A stretch of 64,000 bases of DNA from assembly GCA_023415475.1 (NCBI GenBank), contig JAEZKL010000174.1, positions 1-64,000 on the forward strand. The letters run 5' to 3'. Both the position numbers and the translations under genes were made by a program. Below are positions 17,598 through 26,241 of this stretch, in pieces (position 1 is the stretch's first letter; the number at the start of each line of letters is the position of its first letter). The DNA comes from Bacillota bacterium (GTDB taxonomy: Bacteria > Bacillota > Clostridia > Lachnospirales > Lachnospiraceae). Under the pieces are notes generated by a model. It had not been told where the DNA came from. It was given only the letters and a program-made list of their open reading frames with translations, and searched no databases.

Positions 17598-18629
17598 TTA
17601 GTATCGGAAAAATCTTCCTCTCAGTTCTGTCTTGTTTTTATAATAGATACCCAATAATAAAAGCTTTCTTAAGTGTAATCTGGTAGCTAACGTGTATATC
17701 TTCAACTTAGCATAGCGTAATCTTTCAAGCTTAACCTTCCTATGTGCCGTTCGAAATGGTTCTTTCTCTAATAATTCGTAAAATTTCTTCAACGTATTTT
17801 TATCCTGTCCGTAATACATATAGAGTTGTTCAAAAATATTTTCAATACAATAAGCATGGAAGGCTTCATAAAATACATTTTCTTTTTTTTGTGTCATTAA
17901 AAAATCTTCCAAATAACCTCGTATCTGATTTGATAAATCCGTTATATTCGGAGTGAACGTCTGGCTCTCTGACAAATCATTAATTCTGTAAAAATAACCT
18001 GCCACTGAATAAAAACGTACCTCCTTAGCATATTCAAGGACAGTTAGATTGAACAGCATATCTTCTGCTCTCTTCAAGCCATTGATAAATTCAATTTCAT
18101 TTTGTCTAATCATCTCGGTTTTATATAATTTACACCAGGGTGTACATAGATTAATCCCATTAAACTGTTTTGAGTACCGCAATATGATTAGCTGTAATTC
18201 TTTCAACTCCTTCGTCTGAAAGGTATAATCGGTTAGGTGAACCGGACTTGGAATAAGCTTATCTTGAATCACTTTTGTATAATGAAAAATCAACACATCC
18301 GGCGTATTATTCTTTAGATTATCCGCCAGCTTACTGCATAGGTTCACATCCAACCAATCATCTGCGTCTAAGAACATCAGATAATCCCCGGAGGCTTCCT
18401 TTATCCCAACATTCCTTGCATTAGAGACACCTTGATTTTCAATATGTAATACTTTCATAAAAGGAAAATTTTTAGCATATTCATCACATATTTTCCCTGC
18501 TTCATTCTTTGAGCCATCATCTACGATAATGGCTTGTATTTCCCTAGAGGTTTGTTCAACCACGCTATCAAGACACTTCCGCAAATATTCTTCGGCAGTA
18601 TTATATACCGGTATAATAATCGATATAAT
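17598..18629 (-). CDS. GT2 family glycosyltransferase with apparent ATT start
   Basis: A 343-residue GT-A glycosyltransferase: IIIPVYNTAEEYLRKCLDSVVEQ, IIVDDGSKNEAG, GDYLMFLDADDWLD. The domain begins right after an in-frame TAG, and the only codons available at its natural N-terminus are CTC, ATT and ATA. AGGAG lies ten bases before the ATT at 18629, giving the normal GT2 beginning M-I-S-I-I-I-P-V-Y-N if ATT initiates. The next canonical-type start in frame is a TTG 15 codons inside the domain, which would delete the first beta strand. Either this is a rare ATT start or an ATG-to-ATT change that lowers or abolishes expression. It sits between two GT4 genes of the operon. Confidence 0.82.
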   Translation of the reverse strand: MISIIIPVYNTAEEYLRKCLDSVVEQTSREIQAIIVDDGSKNEAGKICDEYAKNFPFMKVLHIENQGVSNARNVGIKEASGDYLMFLDADDWLDVNLCSKLADNLKNNTPDVLIFHYTKVIQDKLIPSPVHLTDYTFQTKELKELQLIILRYSKQFNGINLCTPWCKLYKTEMIRQNEIEFINGLKRAEDMLFNLTVLEYAKEVRFYSVAGYFYRINDLSESQTFTPNITDLSNQIRGYLEDFLMTQKKENVFYEAFHAYCIENIFEQLYMYYGQDKNTLKKFYELLEKEPFRTAHRKVKLERLRYAKLKIYTLATRLHLRKLLLLGIYYKNKTELRGRFFRY

Positions 18630-18655
18630 GAGCTATCATCTCCTACGATTTTCTT

Positions 18656-19867
18656 TTAATATGTATTGTTTTTTACATATTGTTTATAAATATCAATAAT
18701 CCGATTACTGTAGATTTCTAACGAAATCATTTTTGTTCTTTTTTCGATGCAATTTTTTGTCATCTCTATCATTTTCTCTTTGTTCCGGAACAATTCATTG
18801 ATTTCCTTTACAAGATTATCTTCATTCAGACTATCAATTAGAATGCCGGTCTCATTATGCTCGATTAATTCAGGGATTCCCCCCATGCTTGATGCAACTA
18901 CCGGTGTACCAAGCGATTCCGATTCCAGAATAGACAATGGGCAATTCTCATACCAGATGGAGGGATAAACGGAAAACAGTGCTCTGCTTATTAATTCCTT
19001 CAATTCTTCTCCCTTTTTAAATCCTACAAATTCTGCGTTGGGAATGCCCCTGCAAATACCTTCCAGTGGACCCGTCCCTGCAATTTTGAACTTGATATGA
19101 GGCAGCTTTCTGCAGCAATTAAGAAATAGTTCAAGGCCCTTTTCCTCCGATAATCGTCCGAAATATAGAACATAGTCCGCTTTCTCAGCAATGCTATCCA
19201 CGTTGTCCAACTCAATAAAATTATGTATCGTTCCCGTTTTTCCACGGTATAGATTGGTTTGATTTAATTTATCCTCTAAAAAAAAGCTGGGGCAGATGTA
19301 ATAATCTACCAACTGATATGTTTTTCGTTTCAGGTATGTGATCGCTTCTATTGAACCAATCACACTTTTCATTTTTGATCCGTGAATGCAATTCTTTTTT
19401 GTGCAGTTCCATTTGCTTCCGTTAATACATAATTCACAAGGTTTTTTCGCTTGGAAATCATAAAGCAGATGATTTGGGCATATCATCTGATAATCGTGAA
19501 CCGTTTGAAGCATCGGTATCTTATGCTCATGTATTTCTTCAATGATGGATGGTGTTAATTGAAAATTGATATTATTTAAATGAACAATATCCGGTTTAAA
19601 TTTCTGAATAACATTTCTAATCTTTCTTTTCGCTTCTAAGGAATATATGATATGTAGGGGATAAGCAATTTTTTTGATGCCCGCGTTATGAAAATCCATA
19701 TTGGATGTGTACTCATTCGCACTATTGGATACTGTGTTTTTCTCATCATACATTCCAAAATATTCAACCTGATGTCCTGCCCTTTCCAGGTAGCTCCCTA
19801 ATTTCAGAAAATATGTCTCTGCTCCACCCTTTGGATATAAGAATTTATTTACCATTAAAATTTTCAT
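18656..19867 (-). CDS. GT4 family glycosyltransferase
   Basis: The 403-residue GT-B protein begins with MKILMVNKFLYPKGGAETYFLKLG, an N-terminus shared by many bacterial GT4 enzymes of capsule loci. A Cys-rich insert near residues 125-160 (CPNHLLY, CELCINGSKWNC, KKNC) is typical of the glycosyltransferase_4 N-terminal domain subgroup. The C-terminal domain shows LYFGRLSEEKGLELFL and the donor-binding region YENCPLSILESESLGTPVV. It is the first transferase after the regulatory genes wzz/kinase, and so may add an early sugar. The ATG has GAGGAATTACTA before it. Confidence 0.88.
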   Translation of the reverse strand: MKILMVNKFLYPKGGAETYFLKLGSYLERAGHQVEYFGMYDEKNTVSNSANEYTSNMDFHNAGIKKIAYPLHIIYSLEAKRKIRNVIQKFKPDIVHLNNINFQLTPSIIEEIHEHKIPMLQTVHDYQMICPNHLLYDFQAKKPCELCINGSKWNCTKKNCIHGSKMKSVIGSIEAITYLKRKTYQLVDYYICPSFFLEDKLNQTNLYRGKTGTIHNFIELDNVDSIAEKADYVLYFGRLSEEKGLELFLNCCRKLPHIKFKIAGTGPLEGICRGIPNAEFVGFKKGEELKELISRALFSVYPSIWYENCPLSILESESLGTPVVASSMGGIPELIEHNETGILIDSLNEDNLVKEINELFRNKEKMIEMTKNCIEKRTKMISLEIYSNRIIDIYKQYVKNNTY

Positions 19868-19917
19868 TAGTAATTCCTCTCTGATGGCTGTAATACCTAC
19901 CTATCATTTATTTCTGG

Positions 19918-20640
19918 TCATTTTATTTTTAATTTTGAACGTCTGTTTATATATTTTTGATTTTTATAGTAGTCAAAATTCTTTATAATATGTCCATATT
20001 CCTTCGTATCAATCTTATTCAATATAATTCCTGCGATATTGCCTCCGGATTTATTTAGGATATCTCTTGATTCCTTGATACTAGAAATATCTGTTTTTGC
20101 ATATTCAGAGACTAGGATGGCACCATCCACTTTACTGGCCATTACATTGGGATCCACCGACGTTGTTAAGGAGGGCATGTCCAAAATAATATAATCATAC
20201 TCTTTACAAAGCTGATCCAATACCTCATCTACCTTTTCAGAACACAGGAGACTGATGGGATTCCCTGTTTTGCTACCGCTAGGAATATAGAACAGATTCT
20301 TAAGATTAGTGTCATACACTATATGAGGATATAAACTTTCCCCTGACAAAAAGTCAGATAAGCCTATCTCTAACTCCTCATTTAATCTCTTATATTTTGC
20401 GGTTTTACGCAAATCCCCGTCAATTAAGATAGTTTTCCATCCTAACTTTGCTAGAGAAATTGCAAGACTTATCGCAATCGTTGTTGCACCAACCCCCGGC
20501 TCGCAACCACATATCATAAACTTTTTATATCCATCTCTTTGCTTTTTCAAGTGGATTTCTACGACAATCCGATCAATTGCATCATTGATGAGATGATTTG
20601 TATTACTATAAAAATCAATCAGTTTCATCATTTCGATCAT
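19918..20640 (-). CDS. BY-kinase-like CpsD/CapB protein lacking the P-loop lysine
   Basis: The 240-residue cytoplasmic protein matches the capsular tyrosine kinase family (partner of the Wzz-like membrane protein upstream). Walker A' is ILIDGDLRKT and Walker B YDYIILDMPS. The Walker A loop reads GCEPGVGATT (residues 45-54): the lysine of the usual GK[ST] is alanine at residue 52, confirmed in the DNA codon GCA. The C-terminus has four tyrosines (YGH, DYYK, KYIN), fewer than in classical tyrosine clusters. It may bind nucleotide poorly and act as a structural regulator, or belong to a divergent active subgroup. Its ATG overlaps the stop of the upstream gene (TAATG). Confidence 0.85.
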   Translation of the reverse strand: MIEMMKLIDFYSNTNHLINDAIDRIVVEIHLKKQRDGYKKFMICGCEPGVGATTIAISLAISLAKLGWKTILIDGDLRKTAKYKRLNEELEIGLSDFLSGESLYPHIVYDTNLKNLFYIPSGSKTGNPISLLCSEKVDEVLDQLCKEYDYIILDMPSLTTSVDPNVMASKVDGAILVSEYAKTDISSIKESRDILNKSGGNIAGIILNKIDTKEYGHIIKNFDYYKNQKYINRRSKLKIK

Positions 20641-21290
20641 TACCCCCTTCCACTTTTCTTAAAGGATGGAATCGCTCCGATAATATCAATCTCCCCATCT
20701 AATCCAATGTCAGATAAGTTATGTACTTTTCCGGAAAATATAACACGGCTTATAATCCATACACACAGAAAACCAATTCCTGCAAGGGTAACCACAATAC
20801 TGAATTTCCACTGTTCCAGCTGCTTATTGTAAGATAATTCAACTGTAGTAGCCTCATCTAACAAACGGGCCAAATTGCTTGATGAAATATTGTTCACCTC
20901 TTCAATAAAGACAGCTGCAACAGCATTCGCCACCTTTATTGCCAGAATTTCATCCGTTGATGTAGCATGTATCCCTAGCACCAAGGAATAGGTTTTTACA
21001 GAAATCATTTTTTTGATACTGTCCGCATTCAGATTGGAAATGTGTAATAAATTAGCAGCCTGTTCACAAACCTTTGAACTTGTAATAATATCTGAGTATA
21101 AGGTTAAAGCTGAATAATCGGATGCGGAAAATACAGTTGCCTCCGCTGTATATTCATCCTCCCGAGAATTATTAGCGCTAATCAGATAAGAAATACAAAA
21201 GAATGTCACTCCTACAATGACTATTAACCACCATTTCCTTGAAATTGCGTTTAAACATCTTTTCAAATCAATATTAATTTCTTTATTCAT
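20640..21290 (-). CDS. Wzz/CapA-like chain length determinant protein
   Basis: The 216-residue protein has two membrane segments, at about residues 18-38 (WWLIVIVGVTFFCISYLI) and about 160-180, flanking an extracytoplasmic region. This is the YveK/CapA type Wzz domain of Gram-positive polysaccharide loci. It normally activates the separate kinase encoded next and tunes polymer length. It lacks the cytoplasmic kinase found fused in proteobacterial Wzc. The ribosome site GGAGG is five bases before the ATG. Confidence 0.88.
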   Translation of the reverse strand: MNKEINIDLKRCLNAISRKWWLIVIVGVTFFCISYLISANNSREDEYTAEATVFSASDYSALTLYSDIITSSKVCEQAANLLHISNLNADSIKKMISVKTYSLVLGIHATSTDEILAIKVANAVAAVFIEEVNNISSSNLARLLDEATTVELSYNKQLEQWKFSIVVTLAGIGFLCVWIISRVIFSGKVHNLSDIGLDGEIDIIGAIPSFKKSGRG

Positions 21291-21334
21291 ACACTCCTCC
21301 TTGAATAATGATCAATTTGCGGGCGCTGTAAAGA

Positions 21335-22417
21335 TTACTGTACCCCATAAACTTTTTTATGCAGTTCGTTTTTATTTTTATTAAAATCTATTCCAATCAC
21401 AGACATGCGATTAATTGTGACAAATGAAAACGTATCTTCCATGGGAATACTCCATTGTTCTATTTCATAATTCTTGTAGGTAGGTAAAGATAATATTAAG
21501 GATATTATTTTCTTTTCGCTAAGATTAGTCGTAACCTGTGGTAGTACACTATTTGATAGATCTATCATTTCTAAATAATTTAAATCTTTTATTTTATCAA
21601 ATATTGTCTGTAAGACCATACGCTGGCGGGCTGTTCTTTCAAAATCTGTACCTATGTATCGATTACGTACATACCCAAGAGTTTGCTTTCCATTCAAAAC
21701 ATAATTTCCGGCTTGTGTTAAAAGGTCGTTGCTTTCATCCACTCCGTTATGTTGATTGATTTCTCTAATATAAGTATTAATAATTGGTATATATTCCTCT
21801 TTTACATTTAAAGTGACTCCATCGATTGAATCAACGATATCAATGAAGGAATAAAAGTCAATTGATACGTATTTATCAATATCAATCTGAAAGTTTTCTT
21901 CTATGGTATCGATCAGCAGATTAGCTCCACCATAGGCATATGCAGCATTTAGACGGTTATTTTTATGATCGGGAATCTTTAGATAAATATCTCTTAATAA
22001 TGATGTAAGGATAATTTTTTCGGCTTTTGAATTAATCGAAACAATCATCATAGCATCCGAACGTCCGGAACCACCGGCTTCCCTGGAATCACAACCTATT
22101 AGTAAAATATTATAAACATCCTCGCTACTAACCTCTTGTTTATTTTTCTCCGTGTTATCGAGTATAATTTCTTCTAGTTCATCGATAACCGCCTTTGGCG
22201 AATCGGTGATGTCTGTTGCTCCTCCCATTATCGTTTCATCTACATCGTCTATAGAATTACTCTCTGTAACTTCATAGGAGGGATTATCCTTCACAAGCTT
22301 CATCTTATTAATATAGGAATGAAGCATAAGATATCCGGCAATACAGATCACTATTATAATACCAAGCACGGCTATCAAACTTATTTTTGTTATTTTAAGG
22401 ATATTGTATTTTTTCAT
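21335..22417 (-). CDS. LytR-CpsA-Psr (LCP) family glycopolymer transferase
   Basis: The 360-residue protein has one N-terminal membrane segment and an extracellular LCP domain. Visible family features are LLIGCDSR, RSDAMMIVSINSK, ILTSLLRDIYLKIP, RLNAAYAYGG and GYVRNRYIGTDFERTARQR, which include the conserved Asp and Arg residues that hold the lipid pyrophosphate. It should attach the finished polysaccharide to peptidoglycan or the surface. I chose ATG 22417, preceded by AGAGG, over an ATG seven codons upstream that has no ribosome site. It is the first gene of the exopolysaccharide operon. Confidence 0.9.
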   Translation of the reverse strand: MKKYNILKITKISLIAVLGIIIVICIAGYLMLHSYINKMKLVKDNPSYEVTESNSIDDVDETIMGGATDITDSPKAVIDELEEIILDNTEKNKQEVSSEDVYNILLIGCDSREAGGSGRSDAMMIVSINSKAEKIILTSLLRDIYLKIPDHKNNRLNAAYAYGGANLLIDTIEENFQIDIDKYVSIDFYSFIDIVDSIDGVTLNVKEEYIPIINTYIREINQHNGVDESNDLLTQAGNYVLNGKQTLGYVRNRYIGTDFERTARQRMVLQTIFDKIKDLNYLEMIDLSNSVLPQVTTNLSEKKIISLILSLPTYKNYEIEQWSIPMEDTFSFVTINRMSVIGIDFNKNKNELHKKVYGVQ

Positions 22418-22530
22418 ATTACTAACCTCTACTTTCATACAGGATAGGTATCCATGGTAATATTCGCTAATTAAATGGAAAATTCTACCTGGATTTACAT
22501 AAAGTAGTAGTATTTTACTATTAATTCTGT

Positions 22531-22536
22531 ATTATA
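22531..22536 (-). promoter_or_regulatory. Candidate -10 box for the exopolysaccharide operon
   Basis: TATAAT read on the minus strand lies about 115 bases before the LCP gene start. The hexamer 17-18 bases upstream is poor (TATGCA), so this promoter would need help or be weak. A second possibility is TTGACT at about 22577-22582 with a poor -10. The surrounding region 22439-22618 is AT-rich and otherwise featureless. Confidence 0.4.
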
Positions 22537-22618
22537 CTATATAGCATACAATTTGCATAGATAAGTTTATAATTAAACAAACATTTTAAATTATAAGTCA
22601 ATTTATAATAACATTAAC

Positions 22619-22735
22619 AAAGTGTCAGCATTCTGACACTTTCCTCCAGCGCGGGCTACAAAGCAATGCTGAGGTGCGCATCCCAAAGTGAACTATGTTC
22701 TCTTTGCTGGGCGTTTTTATCGTATGGGAAGTAAT
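22619..22735. other. GC-rich structured element with inverted repeats upstream of the exopolysaccharide operon
   Basis: A GC-rich island sits in AT-rich DNA. Read on the minus strand, GCCCAGC and GCTGG close a domain that contains CAAAG-A-GAAC-ATA-GTTC-A-CTTTG and a GGGATGCGCA segment. It is followed by a perfect 10-base-pair hairpin (22619-22628 with 22633-22642, AAAGTGTCAG/CTGACACTTT). Read on the plus strand, the same closing stem ends in GCTGGGCG then TTTTT. It could be a leader RNA of the exopolysaccharide operon or a small plus-strand RNA. I recognise no known RNA family with confidence. Confidence 0.45.
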
Positions 22736-22744
22736 ATTCTATAC

Positions 22745-22783
22745 AAAAAAAAGAAGGTTTCAGACACCTTCGTGTCCAAAACC
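22745..22783 (-). terminator. Intrinsic terminator after the ABC exporter pair
   Basis: On the minus strand GGTTTTGGACAC and GTGTCTGAAACC form a stem with a GAAG loop followed by TTCTTTTTTTT. It starts at the stop codon of the 22783-24396 gene and separates it from the exopolysaccharide operon. Confidence 0.92.
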
Positions 22784-24396
22784 TAGCAGATTACTCCTTT
22801 TATTGTTATTACCTTATCATAACGATTTCTGGTATCCTGGAAAATGATATGACTTACATTTATCACAGTGATATCCTCCAGAGCTAAAATAGCCTTTTCT
22901 ATCTCTCTGGCCTGCTCCATATCCAACGAAGCAAAAGCTTCATCCATAAATAATATACTTGCCTTATTTAAAAGCGCCCTGGCAATGACCAATCTGCTTC
23001 TTTCGCCTCCGGAAATATTCTTTCCGTTATCATATAGCATAGAATTGAATCCGTCAGGCATCTTCTTGATAAATTCGGACAGACCGGAGGCAGCAATCGC
23101 TTCCTCTATCTCCTTCTCTGTGTATTCCTTATATAAAGTGAGGTTATTTTTAATCGTATCTTCAAATATAAATACCTGCTGCTCTATATTGGCGATGAGT
23201 TTATAGTATGCTTCCAGCTTTACATCCCGTAAATCATGTCCATCAATCCTAATGCTTCCGGCTGTCGGTTGAAAATATTTACGAAGCAGCTTAAGCAAAG
23301 TTGACTTACCACCTCCGCTCGGTCCGACAATCAGATATTTCCCGCCTTTACGAAGCCTCAGATTGATATCGGATAGGACTTTATGCTCTTCCTCATAGTT
23401 AAAATCCACATTCGCAAACTCAATTTCGTGCTTAAATTCCGCTAAATCAATGGTCTCCACGTAGGTATTTGCATTCTCCAAGGTTTTCTCAAGCTTTCGT
23501 ATCAGGTCTCCCGAGGTAAACAGCTTTGGCAGGTTCTCACTGATGTGAATAAGAGGCCACATCATTCGCTGAATTCCCTGCACTACCAATAAAAGCTCTC
23601 CCGGTGTAACCTTACCTGATACGGCAAAATACCCTATCCCGCAGATTACTCCATACATGGATCCGTTTGCAAGAAAGTGCTGTGTTGTAATAACATAGGT
23701 AAATAATCGTTCGATCAGAAAGCCCTTCTGTTGAATCTCCTCACTCTTATGATCATAATCCTTAGTCACTCGATCCTGCAGATTATAGTTTTTAACAATA
23801 TGAAAGGCTGAGAGTATTTCTTTGATATAAGAGGTATAGCTGCCAAACATATCACTACGTTCTTTATAGGCCTTCTTTGTCGGCTTTGAAGTAACTTTTG
23901 AGATAATCAGATTAACGATTATAATACCAGCTGCAAGCAGCAGTATACGGGGATCCACGGTGGATAATATCCAGAAACCGACCATAAAGGTTACCGCTCC
24001 GTTACACACCGTATATATTCCGGTAATCAGGTTATTTTCCAGTGTCTCAAAATCATTCGTTATCGCAGACAAATACTTGGCGTTATTTTCCTTCTGGAAC
24101 TCAGCAATATTCTTACCAAAGACTTTTTTGATATAGTATTTTTTTATTTTTATATTTGCTTTCTGCCGATAATAATTATTGGTAACCGCTACCAGTATCC
24201 CAAGCGGTACCATAAGTGCGGCCAGGATTAGTAATTCCGGTGCCTTCTGCTTCAGAAGCTGCATATCACCTTTCAAAGCGTAATCCAACAGCTTCATCAT
24301 CTTTATGGTGACAATACCGTCTAGGGCAGCGGAAACAGCCGACGCCGCTAAAGCTAATAGCAGAAAGGGTAATACCCTGAAATATTTCTTCAGCAT
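22783..24396 (-). CDS. ABC exporter half-transporter (permease-ATPase), second subunit
   Basis: The 537-residue protein has six predicted membrane segments followed by an ATPase domain: Walker A GPSGGGKST, signature NISGGERSRLVIARAL, Walker B SILFMDEAFASLD, and an H-loop histidine in NVSHIIF. It overlaps its neighbour (24390-26039) by seven bases, so the two probably form a heterodimeric exporter. Substrate is unknown; no peptidase domain or precursor peptide is visible beside it. Lipid, peptide or drug export are all possible. Confidence 0.88.
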   Translation of the reverse strand: MLKKYFRVLPFLLLALAASAVSAALDGIVTIKMMKLLDYALKGDMQLLKQKAPELLILAALMVPLGILVAVTNNYYRQKANIKIKKYYIKKVFGKNIAEFQKENNAKYLSAITNDFETLENNLITGIYTVCNGAVTFMVGFWILSTVDPRILLLAAGIIIVNLIISKVTSKPTKKAYKERSDMFGSYTSYIKEILSAFHIVKNYNLQDRVTKDYDHKSEEIQQKGFLIERLFTYVITTQHFLANGSMYGVICGIGYFAVSGKVTPGELLLVVQGIQRMMWPLIHISENLPKLFTSGDLIRKLEKTLENANTYVETIDLAEFKHEIEFANVDFNYEEEHKVLSDINLRLRKGGKYLIVGPSGGGKSTLLKLLRKYFQPTAGSIRIDGHDLRDVKLEAYYKLIANIEQQVFIFEDTIKNNLTLYKEYTEKEIEEAIAASGLSEFIKKMPDGFNSMLYDNGKNISGGERSRLVIARALLNKASILFMDEAFASLDMEQAREIEKAILALEDITVINVSHIIFQDTRNRYDKVITIKGVIC

Positions 24397-26039
24397 GTAA
24401 TCACCTCTTCAAAGTAGCTCCTCGCCGGGTAGCTATTGACCTTCCCATTCTTGATCTCTAACACAAAGTCATAATTTTCAGAAATACCCTCATAATACCG
24501 GTGACTGATGGCAATAACCGTATTGTCCAATTCCAGAAATAATTTCTCTATTTCTCTTCCTATTTCTTCATTCAGGCTGGATGTCCCCTCATCCACAAAT
24601 AAAATTTCCGCATTTTTAGCAATCGCTCTGGCGATGGATATTCTTTGTCTTTGACCTCCGGAAAGGTTCTTACCGTTCTCCGACAGCAGTTCGTCTATTC
24701 CTTCCTTCTTATCCGCAATGATGGAAGCTAATCCGCAGGCCCGTACCGTATAATCAATCTGCTCCTGTGAGACATCTTTATATAATGTAATGTTATTTCT
24801 TATCGTATCCTCAAATAGAAATACATCCTGATAGATGAACGCAACCTTTTCATGAAAGGATTTTTCCGAGATGTCTCTGTAATCAACGCCATCCACCGTG
24901 ATTTTTCCCTTATAGTCATCATATACCATGGCTATCAGCTTCATAAGAGTTGATTTTCCCGCTCCGCTGATCCCCTTAATCAAATACTTCTTCCCTTTCT
25001 CGATCGTAAAGGTGGCATCCTTAATGATCTCATTGTTCTCATAGCTGAAATCAACATCGGATAATGCAATCTGCTCTTGAAAAGTGAAATCCTTCAAGCC
25101 CTTACCGGAAGAAACGGTACTCACCTCTGACATGGCAATCTTCTCATAAATACTGACAGAAGCCTTGGTCTGATTCCACATGGGGAACGCCTCAATTAAG
25201 TATTCACTGACAGAGCTGCAAAGTTGAAATAACAAGGCTGCTTTGGCAAGCCCTAAATCACCCTGAAGCTGAAAGCCCAGATATATCATAACGGCGACAG
25301 AGGCTACAAAGGATAGAATGCGGATTACATTGCGCTGTAGCTCGGTAAATACATTCGCCAAATACTTTCTTCTCTCCAGCCGATTAATCATGGAGTAGCT
25401 TTTCTTAAGAAACTTATCCTCAATACTGTTTAGCTTAAGTATTTCGAGGCCATTAAAGGTATTCGAAATTTCTATTGTAAAATGCTCATTTGTCTTAGAC
25501 ACCTCCTGTTCCAGTGAAGTTGTCTTTTTAAGAAATAAGCTTGCCAGAGCAAATAGGAACAGAGAGAATAGAAGCATCCCCAGTGTGAGTTTATAATCCA
25601 TTATGATCAGCAACAAAATGGATATCGAGATCATACCCATATCAATCAGAAAGTTAAGCAGTCCCAGGAAGAATTTTCTTTCGAACTGATTGACATCATT
25701 GACCAGATTCGATATGTAGATTTCTTTGGATTTCTGTGAATATTGCTTGAAGGGCATATTGATTATTTTATGAAACGCCTGCCGGCGTACATCAAGTATG
25801 GTGTCTCTCATATATCGAATTCGAAGCATTCTTGATACTAGGAAATTAAGAGGCGAATATATGATGTAGATAATCGTCAATAATACAATCCACTTATAAT
25901 ACTGGCTATCTGCTTTTTCAATTGCACCCAAGATCAATGCAAATAAGGCCATTTGAACAAAATGTTCCAGAACAAACAGAAAAGTCGCAAACAAATATTG
26001 AACAAATTTCAATTTTCGCCTCAGTAATAGTTCTTTCAT
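24390..26039 (-). CDS. ABC exporter half-transporter (permease-ATPase), first subunit
   Basis: From ATG 26039 (GGAGAGG eight bases upstream) the protein has 549 residues, with six membrane segments and an ATPase domain. It shows Walker A GISGAGKST, signature NLSGGQRQRISIARAI and Walker B ILFVDEGTSSLNEE with glutamate after the aspartate replaced as shown, plus ISHR as H-loop. Both subunits keep complete signature motifs, unlike strongly asymmetric exporters. An AT-rich 130-base gap separates it from the terminator of the lactate operon upstream. Confidence 0.88.
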   Translation of the reverse strand: MKELLLRRKLKFVQYLFATFLFVLEHFVQMALFALILGAIEKADSQYYKWIVLLTIIYIIYSPLNFLVSRMLRIRYMRDTILDVRRQAFHKIINMPFKQYSQKSKEIYISNLVNDVNQFERKFFLGLLNFLIDMGMISISILLLIIMDYKLTLGMLLFSLFLFALASLFLKKTTSLEQEVSKTNEHFTIEISNTFNGLEILKLNSIEDKFLKKSYSMINRLERRKYLANVFTELQRNVIRILSFVASVAVMIYLGFQLQGDLGLAKAALLFQLCSSVSEYLIEAFPMWNQTKASVSIYEKIAMSEVSTVSSGKGLKDFTFQEQIALSDVDFSYENNEIIKDATFTIEKGKKYLIKGISGAGKSTLMKLIAMVYDDYKGKITVDGVDYRDISEKSFHEKVAFIYQDVFLFEDTIRNNITLYKDVSQEQIDYTVRACGLASIIADKKEGIDELLSENGKNLSGGQRQRISIARAIAKNAEILFVDEGTSSLNEEIGREIEKLFLELDNTVIAISHRYYEGISENYDFVLEIKNGKVNSYPARSYFEEVITC

Positions 26040-26167
26040 ACATAGTACCTCTCCACAAACCAATCTTTTACATTATTGTTAATAATATATATGATATATT
26101 TCTTTTTTGCAATAGAAATAGCGATAGGTTGGATAGAAAGTATGCTTTTCGACTTTTGATTTCCTGC

Positions 26168-26212
26168 AAAAAGGAGCCGATATCCCTCTCTTAGTCAAAG
26201 GGGTACCGGCTC
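26168..26212 (-). terminator. Terminator of the lactate dehydrogenase operon
   Basis: Read on the minus strand, GAGCCGGTACCCC pairs with GGGATATCGGCTC (small mismatches) and is followed by CTTTTTGC. It lies 30 bases after the stop of the dehydrogenase gene. Confidence 0.85.
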
Positions 26213-26241
26213 TTCGGTCACTCACAAAATGTTACTTATTT

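Noticed and set aside
22643..22735. Calling the GC-rich element a c-di-GMP-I riboswitch
   Set aside because: Only scattered strings match. The GNRA-type loop, its receptor and the GGTCTAA segment are missing, unlike the two clear copies near 2 kb.
22783..26039. ABC exporter pair as a bacteriocin or lanthipeptide export system
   Set aside because: No peptidase domain, modification enzyme or short precursor peptide gene is visible on either side.
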